From NCBI GenBank assembly GCA_035714085.1, contig DASTMP010000206.1, positions 15,246-79,245 on the forward strand: DNA of 64,000 bases, given 5' to 3'. This DNA comes from JAJVID01 sp035714085. GTDB taxonomy: Bacteria > Acidobacteriota > Blastocatellia > RBC074. The position numbers were made by a program, and so were the translations under genes. A model generated the notes under the pieces. The model saw only the letters and a program-made list of their open reading frames with translations, did not search any database and was not told the origin of the DNA. Below, in pieces: positions 8,452 to 21,861 of this stretch (position 1 is its first letter; every line of letters starts with the position of its first letter).

Positions 8452-11139
8452 TCAATCGTGTCGCAATGCGGTCAGCGGATCGACCTTCGTCGCGCGTCGC
8501 GCGGGCAGATAACACGCCAGCAGCGCTATAACAGCCAGGAACAATGAGACTCCGACGAAGGCCGTCGCATCCAGCGGACTCACGCCGAACAGCAGGCTGG
8601 AGACGACTCGCGAGATCGCCGCAGCGCCGGCCAAGCCCAGCGCGACGCCAATCGCCACCAATCGCATTCCTTGTCGAATCACAAGGCGCAGCACATCGCC
8701 CGATCGCGCGCCGAGCGCCATACGAACGCCGATCTCATGCGTTCGCCGATTCACCGCGTAAGACATCACGCCGTACAGCCCGACCGAGGCGAGCAACAAA
8801 GCCAGAAGCCCCACTGTCCCGGCGAATAATGCGGCTGCGCGCGCCGCGAATAGTTGGTCCTTCAAGTTTTCTTCAAGCGCCGTGACGCTAACCCGAACTT
8901 GCGGATCGAGCTGCTTCACAGCTTCTTGCGCCGGACCTACGAGCGAACCAGGCGCAATTTCGGCGCGCAACAAAATTTTCATGCTCGATTGATTCGCGGG
9001 ATTGAATGGATAATAGAAGTTGGGGCCGTCCACCTGCGCCAGTTTCATACTGCGAACATTTCTAGCCACGCCGATGACCTCATAGCTCGCGCCGTGACCT
9101 CCACGGAATCGCTTACCGAGAGGGTTTTGGCCCGGCCAAAAACGCTGCGCAAACGCCTCGTTGATAACCGCGACCGGCGTTCGGTCATTAACCTCCTGTT
9201 CGCTGAAAACGCGTCCTTGCAGCAGCGGAATGCCCAGGGTCTCGAAATAATTTGGCGACACGGAATTGAAGCCGGCGAAGTCTTGTTGTGCGCCGCCCTC
9301 GGGAACGAGCGTCGCGTTGCTGCTTTCGTAAAGTGGAATAAGCCCGGTCAGGCCGACTGATTTCACGCCAGGCAAAGCTTCCAGCCGTTCGCGGAGTTGG
9401 CGGTGGAAGATGGCGCCCTTGTTCTGATCGTAGCCTTGCTGTTGCAGATCCAGCAGCTTGACGACGAGCGTTCGCTGCGTCTCGAAGCCGGGGTCGAGCG
9501 TCTGCCCGTTTTGCAAACCTCTGACCAACAGGCCGGCGGTGATGAGCAGCGCAAGGCAGACCGTCACCTGGGCGACGATCAACAGATCGCGCAGCCTCGA
9601 TCGACCAGGTCCCTGGCCAAATGCGGCGCCTTCATCCTTGAGCGCCGATGTGAGATTGGGTTTGGTGGCCTGCAACGCGGGCGCCAACCCGAACGTTACG
9701 CCGGTGATGAACGAGACCAGCAGCGTGTAGCCGAAGACGCGAATATCGGGGCTGAGGTTGAGGGAAGACAGGTGTTGATGGAGTTCGCCGATCCCAAGAA
9801 GCAGCGAACGAACTGTCCAATAGCCTGCCAGCAAGCCGCCGGCTCCGCCCAAAATGGCGATCAACACGCTTTCGGTCAGCAATTGGCGCACGAGGCGCAG
9901 GCGACTCGCTCCGAGCGCCAGGCGAACGGCGATCTCTTTTTGTCGCGTGGCGGCGCGGGCCAGCGACAGGTTGGCGACGTTCGCGCAGGCGATCAACAAC
10001 ACCAGGCCGACCGCGGCCATCACCAGCGCCGCGACGCCGAAGACCTTGTTGCGCGCACGGGGATTGCTCAGGAAATTGCCGGGAGCCACGATGATTTGCG
10101 TCTTCCGACCGGGATATGCGAGATCGAGCTGCCGTGTGAGCAACATCATCTCCGCCTGGGCCTGGGCTGGCGAGACTCCGGGCTTCAATCGGCCCGCGAC
10201 TTCTAGCCAACCCAAATTCTGCTGGGGAAGAAAGTCGCTGCCTGGCATCAACTGAAGCTGCATCGTGAGCGGCGCCCACACATCAGGAGGCTCAAGTTCG
10301 GCGCCGTGGAAATCGGGAGACGCGACGCCGATCACAGTGAACGGCTGGCGATTCAATGTCAGAGTCTTCCCAACGATATTTGGATCGGCGCCGAAACGCC
10401 GCGTCCAGAAGCTGTGGCTCAACGCGACCACCGGCGCAGCGCCCGGCGTCTGGCACTCTTCAGGCGCAAAGGCGCGTCCCAAAGCCATCTCCGTTCCCAG
10501 CGTTGAAAAATAGTTCCCCGCCACGAGCAGCCCTCGAATCCCTTCCGCCTCAGCGCCGCTCACCAACGTCAGAGACGCGCCGGCGTACGCGGTCAAACCG
10601 GCGAATGACTGCGCGCCGTCCCGATGGGCGGTATATTCAGGGTAAGAGAGATTACTGGATGACCAGCTTATCCCGAGCGAAGACTCTCCCCCCGCTCTCC
10701 GATAAATCTTCACGATGCGTTCCGGGTCTTTGACCGGCAGCGGCCGCAAAGCCACCGCATTGAAAACTGTGAAGAGCGCCGTGTTCACACCGATTCCCAG
10801 CGCCAGCGTCAGCGCCGCGACGACAGTGAAACCGGGATTTTTCAGCAACATTCGGAAACCGAAGCGCAGGTCTTGAATCATTTCGTCCTCCCATCGTTGA
10901 CTCTGCAGCCAAAGCGCGTCCCAAAACGCGCCTAGACTTCGCCACAGCAATTTTAGTTTGCTGCGCCAGTTAAGCCGGTCCCACCTGGCCAGCAGCTCCT
11001 CGCGGTATTCCAGCTCGGCTTCCCATTCCTGTCGAAAGCGCGCGCGGAAGCGGCGCGGCACGATCACGCCGATGAATCGGATCAGCCAAAGCCAGAAGCG
11101 ATAACGAGTTGTTCGAGTCGCGCCAGTCATTGGTTTCAT
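8452..11139 (-). CDS. ADOP-4: type-A prefix orphan permease, 895 aa, last gene of seven-gene operon
   Basis: The ATG start overlaps the TGA of ADOP-5 in an ATGA tetranucleotide; a second ATG lies three codons later. The prefix (1-86) carries WLWLIRFIGVIVPRRF and EWEAEL. TM1 has the variant LGIGVNTALFTVFNAVAL, with Val for the usual Ala and an F-rich end. This variant is shared with ADOP-6, as are DPERIVKIYR, the ECQTPGA segment and QNLGWLEVAGRLKPG, marking the two as close sisters. TM2-4 surround ACANVANLSLARAATRQKE (about 383). TM5 is near 516-540 and FtsX2 about 766-893 with RTHEIGVRMALGA. The internal ATG at 10881 (Met87) has GGGAGG upstream. Function is inferred from MacB/LolC relatives; the substrate is unknown. 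Confidence 0.94.
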   Translation of the reverse strand: MKPMTGATRTTRYRFWLWLIRFIGVIVPRRFRARFRQEWEAELEYREELLARWDRLNWRSKLKLLWRSLGAFWDALWLQSQRWEDEMIQDLRFGFRMLLKNPGFTVVAALTLALGIGVNTALFTVFNAVALRPLPVKDPERIVKIYRRAGGESSLGISWSSSNLSYPEYTAHRDGAQSFAGLTAYAGASLTLVSGAEAEGIRGLLVAGNYFSTLGTEMALGRAFAPEECQTPGAAPVVALSHSFWTRRFGADPNIVGKTLTLNRQPFTVIGVASPDFHGAELEPPDVWAPLTMQLQLMPGSDFLPQQNLGWLEVAGRLKPGVSPAQAQAEMMLLTRQLDLAYPGRKTQIIVAPGNFLSNPRARNKVFGVAALVMAAVGLVLLIACANVANLSLARAATRQKEIAVRLALGASRLRLVRQLLTESVLIAILGGAGGLLAGYWTVRSLLLGIGELHQHLSSLNLSPDIRVFGYTLLVSFITGVTFGLAPALQATKPNLTSALKDEGAAFGQGPGRSRLRDLLIVAQVTVCLALLITAGLLVRGLQNGQTLDPGFETQRTLVVKLLDLQQQGYDQNKGAIFHRQLRERLEALPGVKSVGLTGLIPLYESSNATLVPEGGAQQDFAGFNSVSPNYFETLGIPLLQGRVFSEQEVNDRTPVAVINEAFAQRFWPGQNPLGKRFRGGHGASYEVIGVARNVRSMKLAQVDGPNFYYPFNPANQSSMKILLRAEIAPGSLVGPAQEAVKQLDPQVRVSVTALEENLKDQLFAARAAALFAGTVGLLALLLASVGLYGVMSYAVNRRTHEIGVRMALGARSGDVLRLVIRQGMRLVAIGVALGLAGAAAISRVVSSLLFGVSPLDATAFVGVSLFLAVIALLACYLPARRATKVDPLTALRHD

Positions 11140-13799
11140 TCGTGTCGGATCGCCACCATAGGATCAACTTTCGTTGCGCGGCGCGCGGGCAGATAACAAG
11201 CGGCCAGCGCCACGCCTGTCAAAATTATCGGAACGGCGACGAAGGCGGCCGGGTCCGTCGGGCTGACTCCGTACAACATCTCCGCCAGCAAGCGGGTCAG
11301 CGCAAAGGCGGCCACCAGACCAAGCGCGACGCCGCCGAGCGCCAGATTCATGCCCCGACCGATGACCAGCTTCAACACGTCTCCCGTCCTGGCGCCGAGC
11401 GCCAGGCGAACCCCAATTTCGCGCGTCCGCTGTGAGACCGCATAAGAAATCACGCCGTAAATTCCGATTACCGCCAGCGTCAGGGCGATGACGGCGAAAA
11501 GGACTAACAGGAACATTAGTAAGCGGCGTTGGGAGATCGTTCCCGCAATGATCTGGTCCATCGTCATGGCGTTATCGACCAATTGCTCACGATCCATCTC
11601 GAAGACCTGTGCGCGGATGGCGGCGATCAGGTTGGCCGGATCGTGCTCGGCGCGCACAATCAAATTCAAATTACGCATGAGTTGAGGGACATATTGATCG
11701 GGAAATTGCGCGAGGCTGGTGTAGAACTGATATCTCACCTTCGATTGTTCCTCCGCATCATAGCTCTGGTGGCGGATGTGATTGACGACGCCGACGATCT
11801 GCACGCGAATTTTGCCTTCGTCCAGGAACATCGCTTGTCCCAGCGGGTCTTTGCCAGGAAACAGATCGCGCGACATATTTTCGTCAATGACCGCGACAAT
11901 GCCGCCGGAGTTTGTCGTATCCCGCGCGGTGAGTAAGCGTCCCTTGAGCAATGTGACGCCCAGCGTGCGGAAGTAGTCCGGGCTGACGATGGAATTGACT
12001 GAGAGATATCCTCCGCTGTCGCCATTGTACGACTGGCCTTCGAGTACGACGGTCGTGACGTTGAAGCCTTGCAGGGGGACGCGGTTCGAAAACGCCACGG
12101 CTTGCACGCCGGGCAGAGGCTGGATGCGTCGTTGCAGTTCATCGTAAAACCAGCGCACTTTCGCGGCGGCGTCATACCGCGTGGGCGAAAGCATGGTGGT
12201 CATCGTCAGCAGGTTCTGAGGCTTAAAACCTGTGTCAATGCGGTTGAGCAAAGCAAAGCTCCTGAGCATTAGCCCTGCGCCCATCAGCAATAACAAGGCC
12301 AGCGCGACTTCCGCCACGACCAGGCCGCCGCGCATCGGCTGGCGCGCGCCGCCCGCGCCACGGGCGCCCTCATTGAGAGCTTCGGTCAGTTTCATCCGCG
12401 CTGAGCGCAGCGCCGGAAAGAGTCCGAAGACGAGGCCCGTGAGTAATGAAGTGGCGGCCGCGAAAAGTAACACCGCGCCGTCGATGGGAAGCTCCTTGAT
12501 CCAGGGCAGGTTGTTGGCAATCTGCGCAACGAGCAAGCCCTTTCCCCAGGCGGCCAGCAGCAGGCCCAGCGCGCCGCCGGAGGCCGCCAGCAACAGGCTT
12601 TCTGTGAGCAATTGGCGCAGCACGCGCGCGCGAGAAGCGCCCAGCGCGGCGCGAATGGCGATCTCTTTTCGTCGCGCCGCGGCGCGCGCGAGCAGCAGAT
12701 TGGCGACGTTGGCGCAGGCGATCAAGAGCACGAAAGCGACGGCGCCAAACAGTAACAGCAAGGATGATTTCAAGCTCCCGACCTGGTCTTCACGGATCGA
12801 ACGCAGGAAGACGCGGTTCGTCGTGTTGGTCTTCGGGTATTGCCGTTCGAGATTGACGGCGATGTTCTCCATCTCAGCGGAGGCTTGCTCTCGCGTTACT
12901 CCCGGCTTCAAGCGCGCAACGGCGGTGATGCCGCCGTGTTCTGCGCGCTCTTGTTTCAACCGTTCGGGTATCGTCATGTTGATGGACACAAAGACATCGG
13001 TCGGGAAGTAGAATTGGAAATCAGGCGGAAGCACGCCGATGACTGTGAACTGCCGGTTGCTCAGAGTCAGCGTCTTGCCGATGATTTCCGCATCCGCTCC
13101 GAAGCGTCTTTGCCATAAGCTGTGACTGATGATGACAACGGGGTTGGCTCCCGCTCGATCCTCTTCAGCTGTGAAGGCTCTGCCGAGTCGCGGCTGCGCG
13201 CCGAGGGTCGAGAAAAAGTTGGCTGAGACTTGCCGGCAGATGAGCCGTTCGGGTTCGCCCGCGCCTACGAGGGTTACACTGTCGAACCGCGCCATCGCCA
13301 TCTGCTCAAAACTCCGATTCTGCGACTGCCAGTCGAGGAAGTTTGGATAGGAAGGCGACTCCTGCCCTACGTCGCGTTGCCGCTCCCACAAAACGACCAG
13401 CCGCTCTGGGTCCGCATATGGAAGTTGGCGCAGCAAAACCGCATTCACTACACTGAAGATCACCGTATTCGCGCCGATGCCCAGCGCCAGCGTGATTACT
13501 GCGATCAAAGTGAAGCCGGGATTTTTCAACAGCATTCGCACGCCGAAGCGCAGGTCTTGAATCATTTCGTCCTCCCATCGTTGACGCTGTAGCCACAGCG
13601 CGTCCCAAAACGCGCCCAGACTTCGCCACAGCAGTTCGAGTTTGTTGCGCCAATCGAGTCTGTCCCACCGGGCCAACATCTCTTCGCGATATTCCAACTC
13701 CGCTTCCCATTCCTGTCGAAAGCGGGCGCGGAATCGGCGCGGCACGATCACGCCGATGAAGCGGATCAGTCGGAGATGCGGTTTAAGAAAATCTTTCAT
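11136..13799 (-). CDS. ADOP-5: type-A prefix orphan permease, 887 aa
   Basis: The ATG at 13799 begins KDFLKPHLRLIRFIGVIVP, a short form of the type-A prefix starting about eight residues later than in ADOP-4. The same PHL-LI layout is found in ADOP-7. TM1 is near 95 (LGIGANTVIFSVVNAVLLRQLPY). The first periplasmic domain includes the NFLDWQSQNRSFEQMA segment common to many MacB-like permeases. ACANVANLLLARAAARRKE is near 360, TM5 near 470, and the C-terminus ends KVDPMVAIRHE. The internal ATG at 13565 (Met79) has GGGAGG upstream. It starts 7 nt after the stop of ADOP-6 and overlaps ADOP-4 by 4 nt, so it is very likely co-transcribed with both. Confidence 0.94.
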   Translation of the reverse strand: MKDFLKPHLRLIRFIGVIVPRRFRARFRQEWEAELEYREEMLARWDRLDWRNKLELLWRSLGAFWDALWLQRQRWEDEMIQDLRFGVRMLLKNPGFTLIAVITLALGIGANTVIFSVVNAVLLRQLPYADPERLVVLWERQRDVGQESPSYPNFLDWQSQNRSFEQMAMARFDSVTLVGAGEPERLICRQVSANFFSTLGAQPRLGRAFTAEEDRAGANPVVIISHSLWQRRFGADAEIIGKTLTLSNRQFTVIGVLPPDFQFYFPTDVFVSINMTIPERLKQERAEHGGITAVARLKPGVTREQASAEMENIAVNLERQYPKTNTTNRVFLRSIREDQVGSLKSSLLLLFGAVAFVLLIACANVANLLLARAAARRKEIAIRAALGASRARVLRQLLTESLLLAASGGALGLLLAAWGKGLLVAQIANNLPWIKELPIDGAVLLFAAATSLLTGLVFGLFPALRSARMKLTEALNEGARGAGGARQPMRGGLVVAEVALALLLLMGAGLMLRSFALLNRIDTGFKPQNLLTMTTMLSPTRYDAAAKVRWFYDELQRRIQPLPGVQAVAFSNRVPLQGFNVTTVVLEGQSYNGDSGGYLSVNSIVSPDYFRTLGVTLLKGRLLTARDTTNSGGIVAVIDENMSRDLFPGKDPLGQAMFLDEGKIRVQIVGVVNHIRHQSYDAEEQSKVRYQFYTSLAQFPDQYVPQLMRNLNLIVRAEHDPANLIAAIRAQVFEMDREQLVDNAMTMDQIIAGTISQRRLLMFLLVLFAVIALTLAVIGIYGVISYAVSQRTREIGVRLALGARTGDVLKLVIGRGMNLALGGVALGLVAAFALTRLLAEMLYGVSPTDPAAFVAVPIILTGVALAACYLPARRATKVDPMVAIRHE

Positions 13800-13806
13800 G
13801 CGCGGG

Positions 13807-16484
13807 TCACTCGTGTCGCAATGACGTCAGCGGATCAACCTTTGTCGCGCGTCGCGCGGGCAGGTAGCAGGCCAGCAGCGCCACGGCGGCCAGGAACAAT
13901 GAGACTCCGACAAATGCCGGCGCATCCGTCGGACTCACGCCAAACAGCAGGCTGGAGACGACTCGCGAGACCGCAGCCGCGCCCGCCAACCCCAGGACGA
14001 CGCCGACCGCCACCAGGCGCATTCCTTGCCGGATCACCAGGCGAAGGACGTCGCCCGAGCGGGCGCCTAGCGCCATACGAACTCCGATCTCATGCGTCCG
14101 CTGGTTCACGGCGTAAGACATCACGCCATACAGTCCGACCGATGCCAGCAATAAGGCCAACAGACCCACCGTCCCGGCGAACAGAGCGCCCGCGCGCGGC
14201 GCCGCGATTTGGGCCTCCAAAAATTCCGCCAGCGTCGTTGTGGAAACCAGGACGCGCGGCTCGATCTCCCGCACAGCTTCTTGCAGCGGCCCCGCGAGCG
14301 CGCGAGGATCGCCTTCGGCGCGCGCCAGGAGTCTCAGGTCAAGTTGGTTGTCAGGCTTGATCGGATAATAGACGCAGGGATCGTCCACGCGCGCCAGGCG
14401 GATACTGCGAACGCCTTTGACTACGCCAATGACCGAATAATAAGCGGTTCCCGCTTTGAATCGTTTCCCGATGGGTTGTTCGTCAGGCCAGCAGGCTCTC
14501 GCCAGCGCTTCGTTGACGAGGACGACAGGCGCCTGCTCTTTAACTTCCTGTTCGCTGAAAGCGCGTCCCTGCAGGAGCGGGATGCCGAGCGTCTCAAAAT
14601 ACCCAGGCGAAATGGTGTTGTAGTCGACCGACACTTCTTGTGAGCTTCCCTCGGGAGTGACCTGCCCGAGATTGCGCGCGTCAAATGGAGTGGTGGAAGC
14701 CAGACTCACGGATTTCACGCCCGGCATAGCTTCCATTCGCTCGATCAGCCGCTGATAGAAGATGGCGGCCCTATGTTGATCGTAGCCTTGCTGGCGCAAG
14801 TCCAGTTTGGCCACGAGCGCCCGATCCGTTCTGAAGCCGGGATCGAGCGTCTGCGCTCGCTGCAACCCTCTGAGCAGCAATCCGGCGGTGACGAGAAGCG
14901 TCAGGCATACTGTCACTTGCGCCACGATCAACAAATCGCGCAGCCGCGCGCGCGTCGCGAGCCGCTGCCCGATGGCGACTCCTTCATCTTTGAGAGCCGA
15001 GGCAAGGTTAGGCTTTGTGGCCTGCAGCGCCGGCGCCAGTCCGAACGTAAGGCCGGTTAAGACGGAGACCAACAATGTGTAGCCGAAGACACGGATGTCG
15101 GGGCTGATGTTGAGGGTGAACAGTATTTGATTGAGCTTTGTGGCCGCGAGCAATGCGTTCACCGTCCAATAAGCCAACAGCAATCCCAGCGCGCCGCCCA
15201 GAGTGGCGATCAATACGCTTTCGGTCAGCAATTGGCGCACGAGGCGCAAGCGACTCGCTCCGAGCGCCAGGCGAACGGCGATCTCTTTTTGTCGCGTGAC
15301 GGCGCGGGACAGCGACAGATTGGCGACATTCGCGCAGGCGATCAGCAGCACGAGGCCGACCGCCGCCAGCAGCAGCGCGGCGAAGCCCAGGATTATTTTG
15401 CGGTGTTCAGGATCGCTCAGGAAATTGCCGGGCGTGACAATGACCTGTGTCTTCCGACCAGGGTAAGCGAGATCGAGCTGACCAGCGAACAGCGTCAACT
15501 CCGCCTGAGCCTGGGCGGGCGAAATGCCCGGCTTCAACCGTCCCACGACCTCCAACCAGCTCAAATTCTGCTCGGGAAGAAAGTCTCGGCCCGGCATCAA
15601 CTGAGCCTGCATCGTGATCGGCGCCCATAAATCGGGAGCGAACAGTTCCGCGCCGTTGAAATGGCGAGTGGCGACGCCGATTACCGTGAAGGGCTGACGA
15701 TTGAGGGTGATGGTCTTCCCGATCAGCCCTGCGTCCGCGCCGAAGCGCCGCTGCCAGAATCTGTGACTCAACACGACCACCGGCGACGCGCCCGGAGTCT
15801 GACATTCCTCCGGCAAAAAAGCGCGCCCCAAAGCCAGCTCCGCTCCTAACACCGAAAAATAGTTCTCCGCAACCAGCAGGCCCTTGATCTCTTCAGGCTC
15901 AGCGGCGCCCAGTGTCAGTGGGGCATTCTCGGCATAGGCGGTCAGACCGGAGAAAACCTGAGTATTGTCGCGGAATCCGATGTATTCGGGATAAGAGAGC
16001 ATGCTGCTAGACCCGGCCACCCCGCGCCCGGATTTACCCATCTCTTTCCTATAAACCTTCACGATGCGATCGGGATCTTTAACCGGCAATGCCCGCACTG
16101 CGACCGCATTGAAAATGGTGAAGAGCGCCGTGTTCACGCCGATCCCCAGCGCCAGCGTCAGCGCCGCGACGACGGTGAAACCGGGATTCTTCAGCAACAT
16201 TCGCAAACCGAAACGCAGGTCTTGAAACATGTCTTCCTCCAATCTTTGGGGCTGCAGCCAGAGCGCGTCCCAGAACGCGCCCAGGCTGCGCCACGACAAT
16301 TCAAGTTTGGCGCCCCAGTCGAGCCTGTCCCACCGGGCCAGCAGTTCTTCGCGATATTCCAGCTCCGCTTCCCATTCCTGGCGAAAGCGAGCGCGGAATC
16401 GGCGCGGCACAATCACGCCGATGAAGCGGATCAGCCATCGCCAGAAACGAAAGCGTGTTGTTCGAGTCGCATTAGCCATCCGCC

Positions 16485-16488
<4 letters not shown>
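13807..16488 (-). CDS. ADOP-6: type-A prefix orphan permease, 893 aa, sister of ADOP-4
   Basis: The GTG start at 16488 forms a GTGA overlap with the stop of ADOP-7; an ATG at 16479 is the alternative. The prefix reads FRFWRWLIRFIGVIVPRRF. The body is very similar to ADOP-4 along its length: LGIGVNTALFTIFNAVAV in TM1, DPDRIVKVYR, ECQTPGASPVVVLSHRFWQRR, and YDQHRAAIFYQRLIERMEAMPG after TM5. This points to a fairly recent duplication. ACANVANLSLSRAVTRQKE is near 383 and FtsX2 is about 765-890. The internal ATG at 16230 (Met87) is preceded by TTGGAGGAAGAC. It is the third gene from the 3' end of the operon. Confidence 0.94.
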
Positions 16489-19148
<2,660 letters not shown>

Positions 19149-19162
19149 CAACAAACCTCGAT

Positions 19163-21856
19163 CTATTCGTAACGGATCGCCGCCAGCGGGTCGGTCTGCG
19201 CGGCGCGTCGGGCAGGGACATAGCAGGCCAGCAGCGCAACGCTGACCAGCAGCAGAGGCGCCACCACGAACGTCAGTGGATCGAGCGCGCTCACACCGAA
19301 CAACAAACCTTTCAGTAATCGAGTAAAACCGAATGCCGCTACCAGACCAAAGCCAACGCCCAACAGCGCCAGCTTCATCCCCTGCGCCACAACCAGCCGC
19401 AACACAGCGCCCTTCTGAGCGCCGAGCGCCATCCGAATGCCGATCTCCGGGATACGCTGCGCAACCGTGTAAGCCAGAAGGCCGTATAAGCCGATGCCTG
19501 CCAACAGCAGCGCCAACAGGCCAAATCCGGCGCCAAGGCTCGCCAGTAACCGCTGCGGCGTCAGTGTCGCGCTCAGATGCTCGTCGAGCGGCTGGATGCT
19601 GTGTACGGGCAAATTCCAGTCGAGTTCGCTGACAACGCGGCGCAAGGCGCCTGTCAACTGCTCCGGCTCGACGCTCGTGCGCAGGTGTAAGACCATGCTC
19701 GGCTGGTAATTTTGAAGCAGCGGCAGGTAGAGCATCGGCGGCCCCGCCGCTTCAAACAGATCGCGGCCTTTGATGTCGCGCGCCACGCCGATGACTTCGA
19801 CTGTATGTTTGGCGTCAGGGCCTAACATCCAAGTCAAACGCTTGCCCAACGGGTTTTCGTCTGGCCAGGCGCGGCGCGCCAGCGTTTGATTGATGATGGC
19901 CACCTGCGGCGCTAACGCGTCATCGCGTTCGGAAAATTGGCGGCCCAGCAGTAGCGGGATATTCATCGTCTCCAGGTAACGCGGCGAGACGAAATTTTGG
20001 AAGGTCTGGACTCGCCTGCTGTCTTCCCCATCAGGAAAAATTCCGGTTTCCCAGCGGCCATCGTTCAGCGGCAAAGTGACCGCCAAGCCCGCCGCTTGCG
20101 CGCCGGGTAGAGCATGCAAGCGTTCAAGGAGCTGTCGCTGGAAAATTTGGCCCCGGGCTTCGTTGTAATTCTGTTTGTCGAGGTCAATCCGCGCCGTCAA
20201 TACATTCTTGATTTCGTAGCCGGCGTCAATCGCACGGGCGTTCCGCAGCGTCCTGACGCACAACCCGGCGGCGACGATCAACACGAGTGAGAGCGCGATC
20301 TGTAGCGCCACCAACGCGCCGCGCAACCCGGCTTTGCCTCCACACTGCCCGGCCAGTCGCGCATCTTTCAAGGTCGGAACCAGGTCGGGCTTAGACGCCT
20401 GCAGCGCCGGGACAAGGCCGAACAGCGCGCCCGTCAAAACAGCAACAGCCAGCGTAAAGCTGAAGACGCGCCAATCTACGCCGAAGTCGAGTTTGAACGA
20501 CAGCCATAGATAGTGGTCCGGCAGCAATCGGCGCAGCCCTTCGGTCAGCCATCCGCCGACGAACATGCCCGCCGCGCCGCCTAGGAGCGCAAGCGTCAGG
20601 CTTTCGGTCAACAGTTGTCTGACGATGCGCGCGCGCCCGGCCCCCAGGCTGAGTCGGATGCCGATTTCTTTTTGCCGTGCGGCGGCGCGCGCCAGCGACA
20701 GCCCGGCCACATTGGCGCAGGCGATCAACAACACGATCCCGACCGCCACGAACGGCGCATAAGCGAAGCGCCGCACAGCGTTGCGCACTTCGGTATCCCG
20801 GCCCAAATCCGGTTCCACTCTGGCGCCGGCGTATGTATTGGTCTGCGGATAGGTTCGCTTTAGTCGCTCGGCGATGATTGAAAACTCCGCGCGCGCTTGT
20901 TCGATAGTCACGCCGGGCTTGAGCCGCCCGAACATTTCCAGCCACGATGGGCCACGCTGGTCAAAGAGGCGCGCCCGTTCCGGATCGATTTGCCGCAGCG
21001 TCAGGAGCGGCGCCCAGACGTCACATTGCGCCCCGACCTTAGTCCCGTCGAACCCTTTGCCCGCTACGCCGACCACGGTGAAGTCGCGCCCATCCAGTTT
21101 GATCGTCTTGCCGATGACGCCTGCCTCTCCGCCGAAGCGCCGTTGCCACAAACGATAGCTGAGCGCTGCGACCCGACTAGAGTCGCCTCCTTGCTCGTCG
21201 GCAGGCGTAATCAAGCGCCCTTGCGCCGGCTTCACGCCCAGCACGTCGAAGAAATTGCCGGAGACCAACTCCCCCTCCACCTGTTCGGCTTCCTGCCCCG
21301 CGCTTAAATGAAAAGCGGTGGGAGCCAGCAACGCCAGGCCACTCATCGCCGTGTTCTGCTCGCGGTAATCCAGATAGTCGGGATACGAGGAATCGCTGAG
21401 GTAACTTTTGCCCTCGTATTGCCGCCCCACTTGGACCAACCGTTCCGGCTCCGCCACGCCGCCGAGTGGTCGCAGCAAAAGCGCGTTGACAAAGCTGAAA
21501 ATCGCCGTGTTCGCCCCGATCCCGAGCGCCAGCGTGAGCGCGGCAATCAAGGTGAAGCCGGGATTTTTCAACAGCATTCGGAAACCGAAACGCAGGTCTT
21601 GAATCATGTCTTCCTCCAATCGTTGACGCTGCAGCCAGAGCGCGTCCCAGAACGCGCCGAGACTCCGCCACAGCAATTCGAGTTTGTTACGCCAATCGAG
21701 CCTGTCCCACCGTGCCAGCAGATCTTCGCGGTATTCCAATTCAGCTTCCCACTCCTGGCGAAAGCGGTCGCGGAAGCGGCGCGGCACGATCACGCCGATG
21801 AAGCGGATCAGCCATCGCCAGAAGCGGAAGCGTCTTGTTCGAGTCGCATCATCCAT
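19163..21856 (-). CDS. ADOP-8: type-A prefix orphan permease, 897 aa
   Basis: The ATG at 21856 starts MDDATRTRRFRFWRWLIRF, 5 nt after the ADOP-9 stop. It belongs to a subfamily with a long first periplasmic domain: SYLSDSSYPDYLDYREQNTA, then VWAPLLTLRQIDPERARLF. ACANVAGLSLARAAARQKE (about 377) has Gly for the usual Asn and is followed by IGIRLSLGAG. The loop between TM3 and TM4 is longer than in its neighbours (RRLLPDHYLWLSFKLDFGVDWR). The second half ends with RIPEIGIRMALGA and QTDPLAAIRYE; IPEIG replaces the usual TxEIG. The internal ATG at 21607 (Met84) has TTGGAGGAAGAC upstream. Confidence 0.94.
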   Translation of the reverse strand: MDDATRTRRFRFWRWLIRFIGVIVPRRFRDRFRQEWEAELEYREDLLARWDRLDWRNKLELLWRSLGAFWDALWLQRQRLEEDMIQDLRFGFRMLLKNPGFTLIAALTLALGIGANTAIFSFVNALLLRPLGGVAEPERLVQVGRQYEGKSYLSDSSYPDYLDYREQNTAMSGLALLAPTAFHLSAGQEAEQVEGELVSGNFFDVLGVKPAQGRLITPADEQGGDSSRVAALSYRLWQRRFGGEAGVIGKTIKLDGRDFTVVGVAGKGFDGTKVGAQCDVWAPLLTLRQIDPERARLFDQRGPSWLEMFGRLKPGVTIEQARAEFSIIAERLKRTYPQTNTYAGARVEPDLGRDTEVRNAVRRFAYAPFVAVGIVLLIACANVAGLSLARAAARQKEIGIRLSLGAGRARIVRQLLTESLTLALLGGAAGMFVGGWLTEGLRRLLPDHYLWLSFKLDFGVDWRVFSFTLAVAVLTGALFGLVPALQASKPDLVPTLKDARLAGQCGGKAGLRGALVALQIALSLVLIVAAGLCVRTLRNARAIDAGYEIKNVLTARIDLDKQNYNEARGQIFQRQLLERLHALPGAQAAGLAVTLPLNDGRWETGIFPDGEDSRRVQTFQNFVSPRYLETMNIPLLLGRQFSERDDALAPQVAIINQTLARRAWPDENPLGKRLTWMLGPDAKHTVEVIGVARDIKGRDLFEAAGPPMLYLPLLQNYQPSMVLHLRTSVEPEQLTGALRRVVSELDWNLPVHSIQPLDEHLSATLTPQRLLASLGAGFGLLALLLAGIGLYGLLAYTVAQRIPEIGIRMALGAQKGAVLRLVVAQGMKLALLGVGFGLVAAFGFTRLLKGLLFGVSALDPLTFVVAPLLLVSVALLACYVPARRAAQTDPLAAIRYE

Positions 21857-21861
21857 CGCAT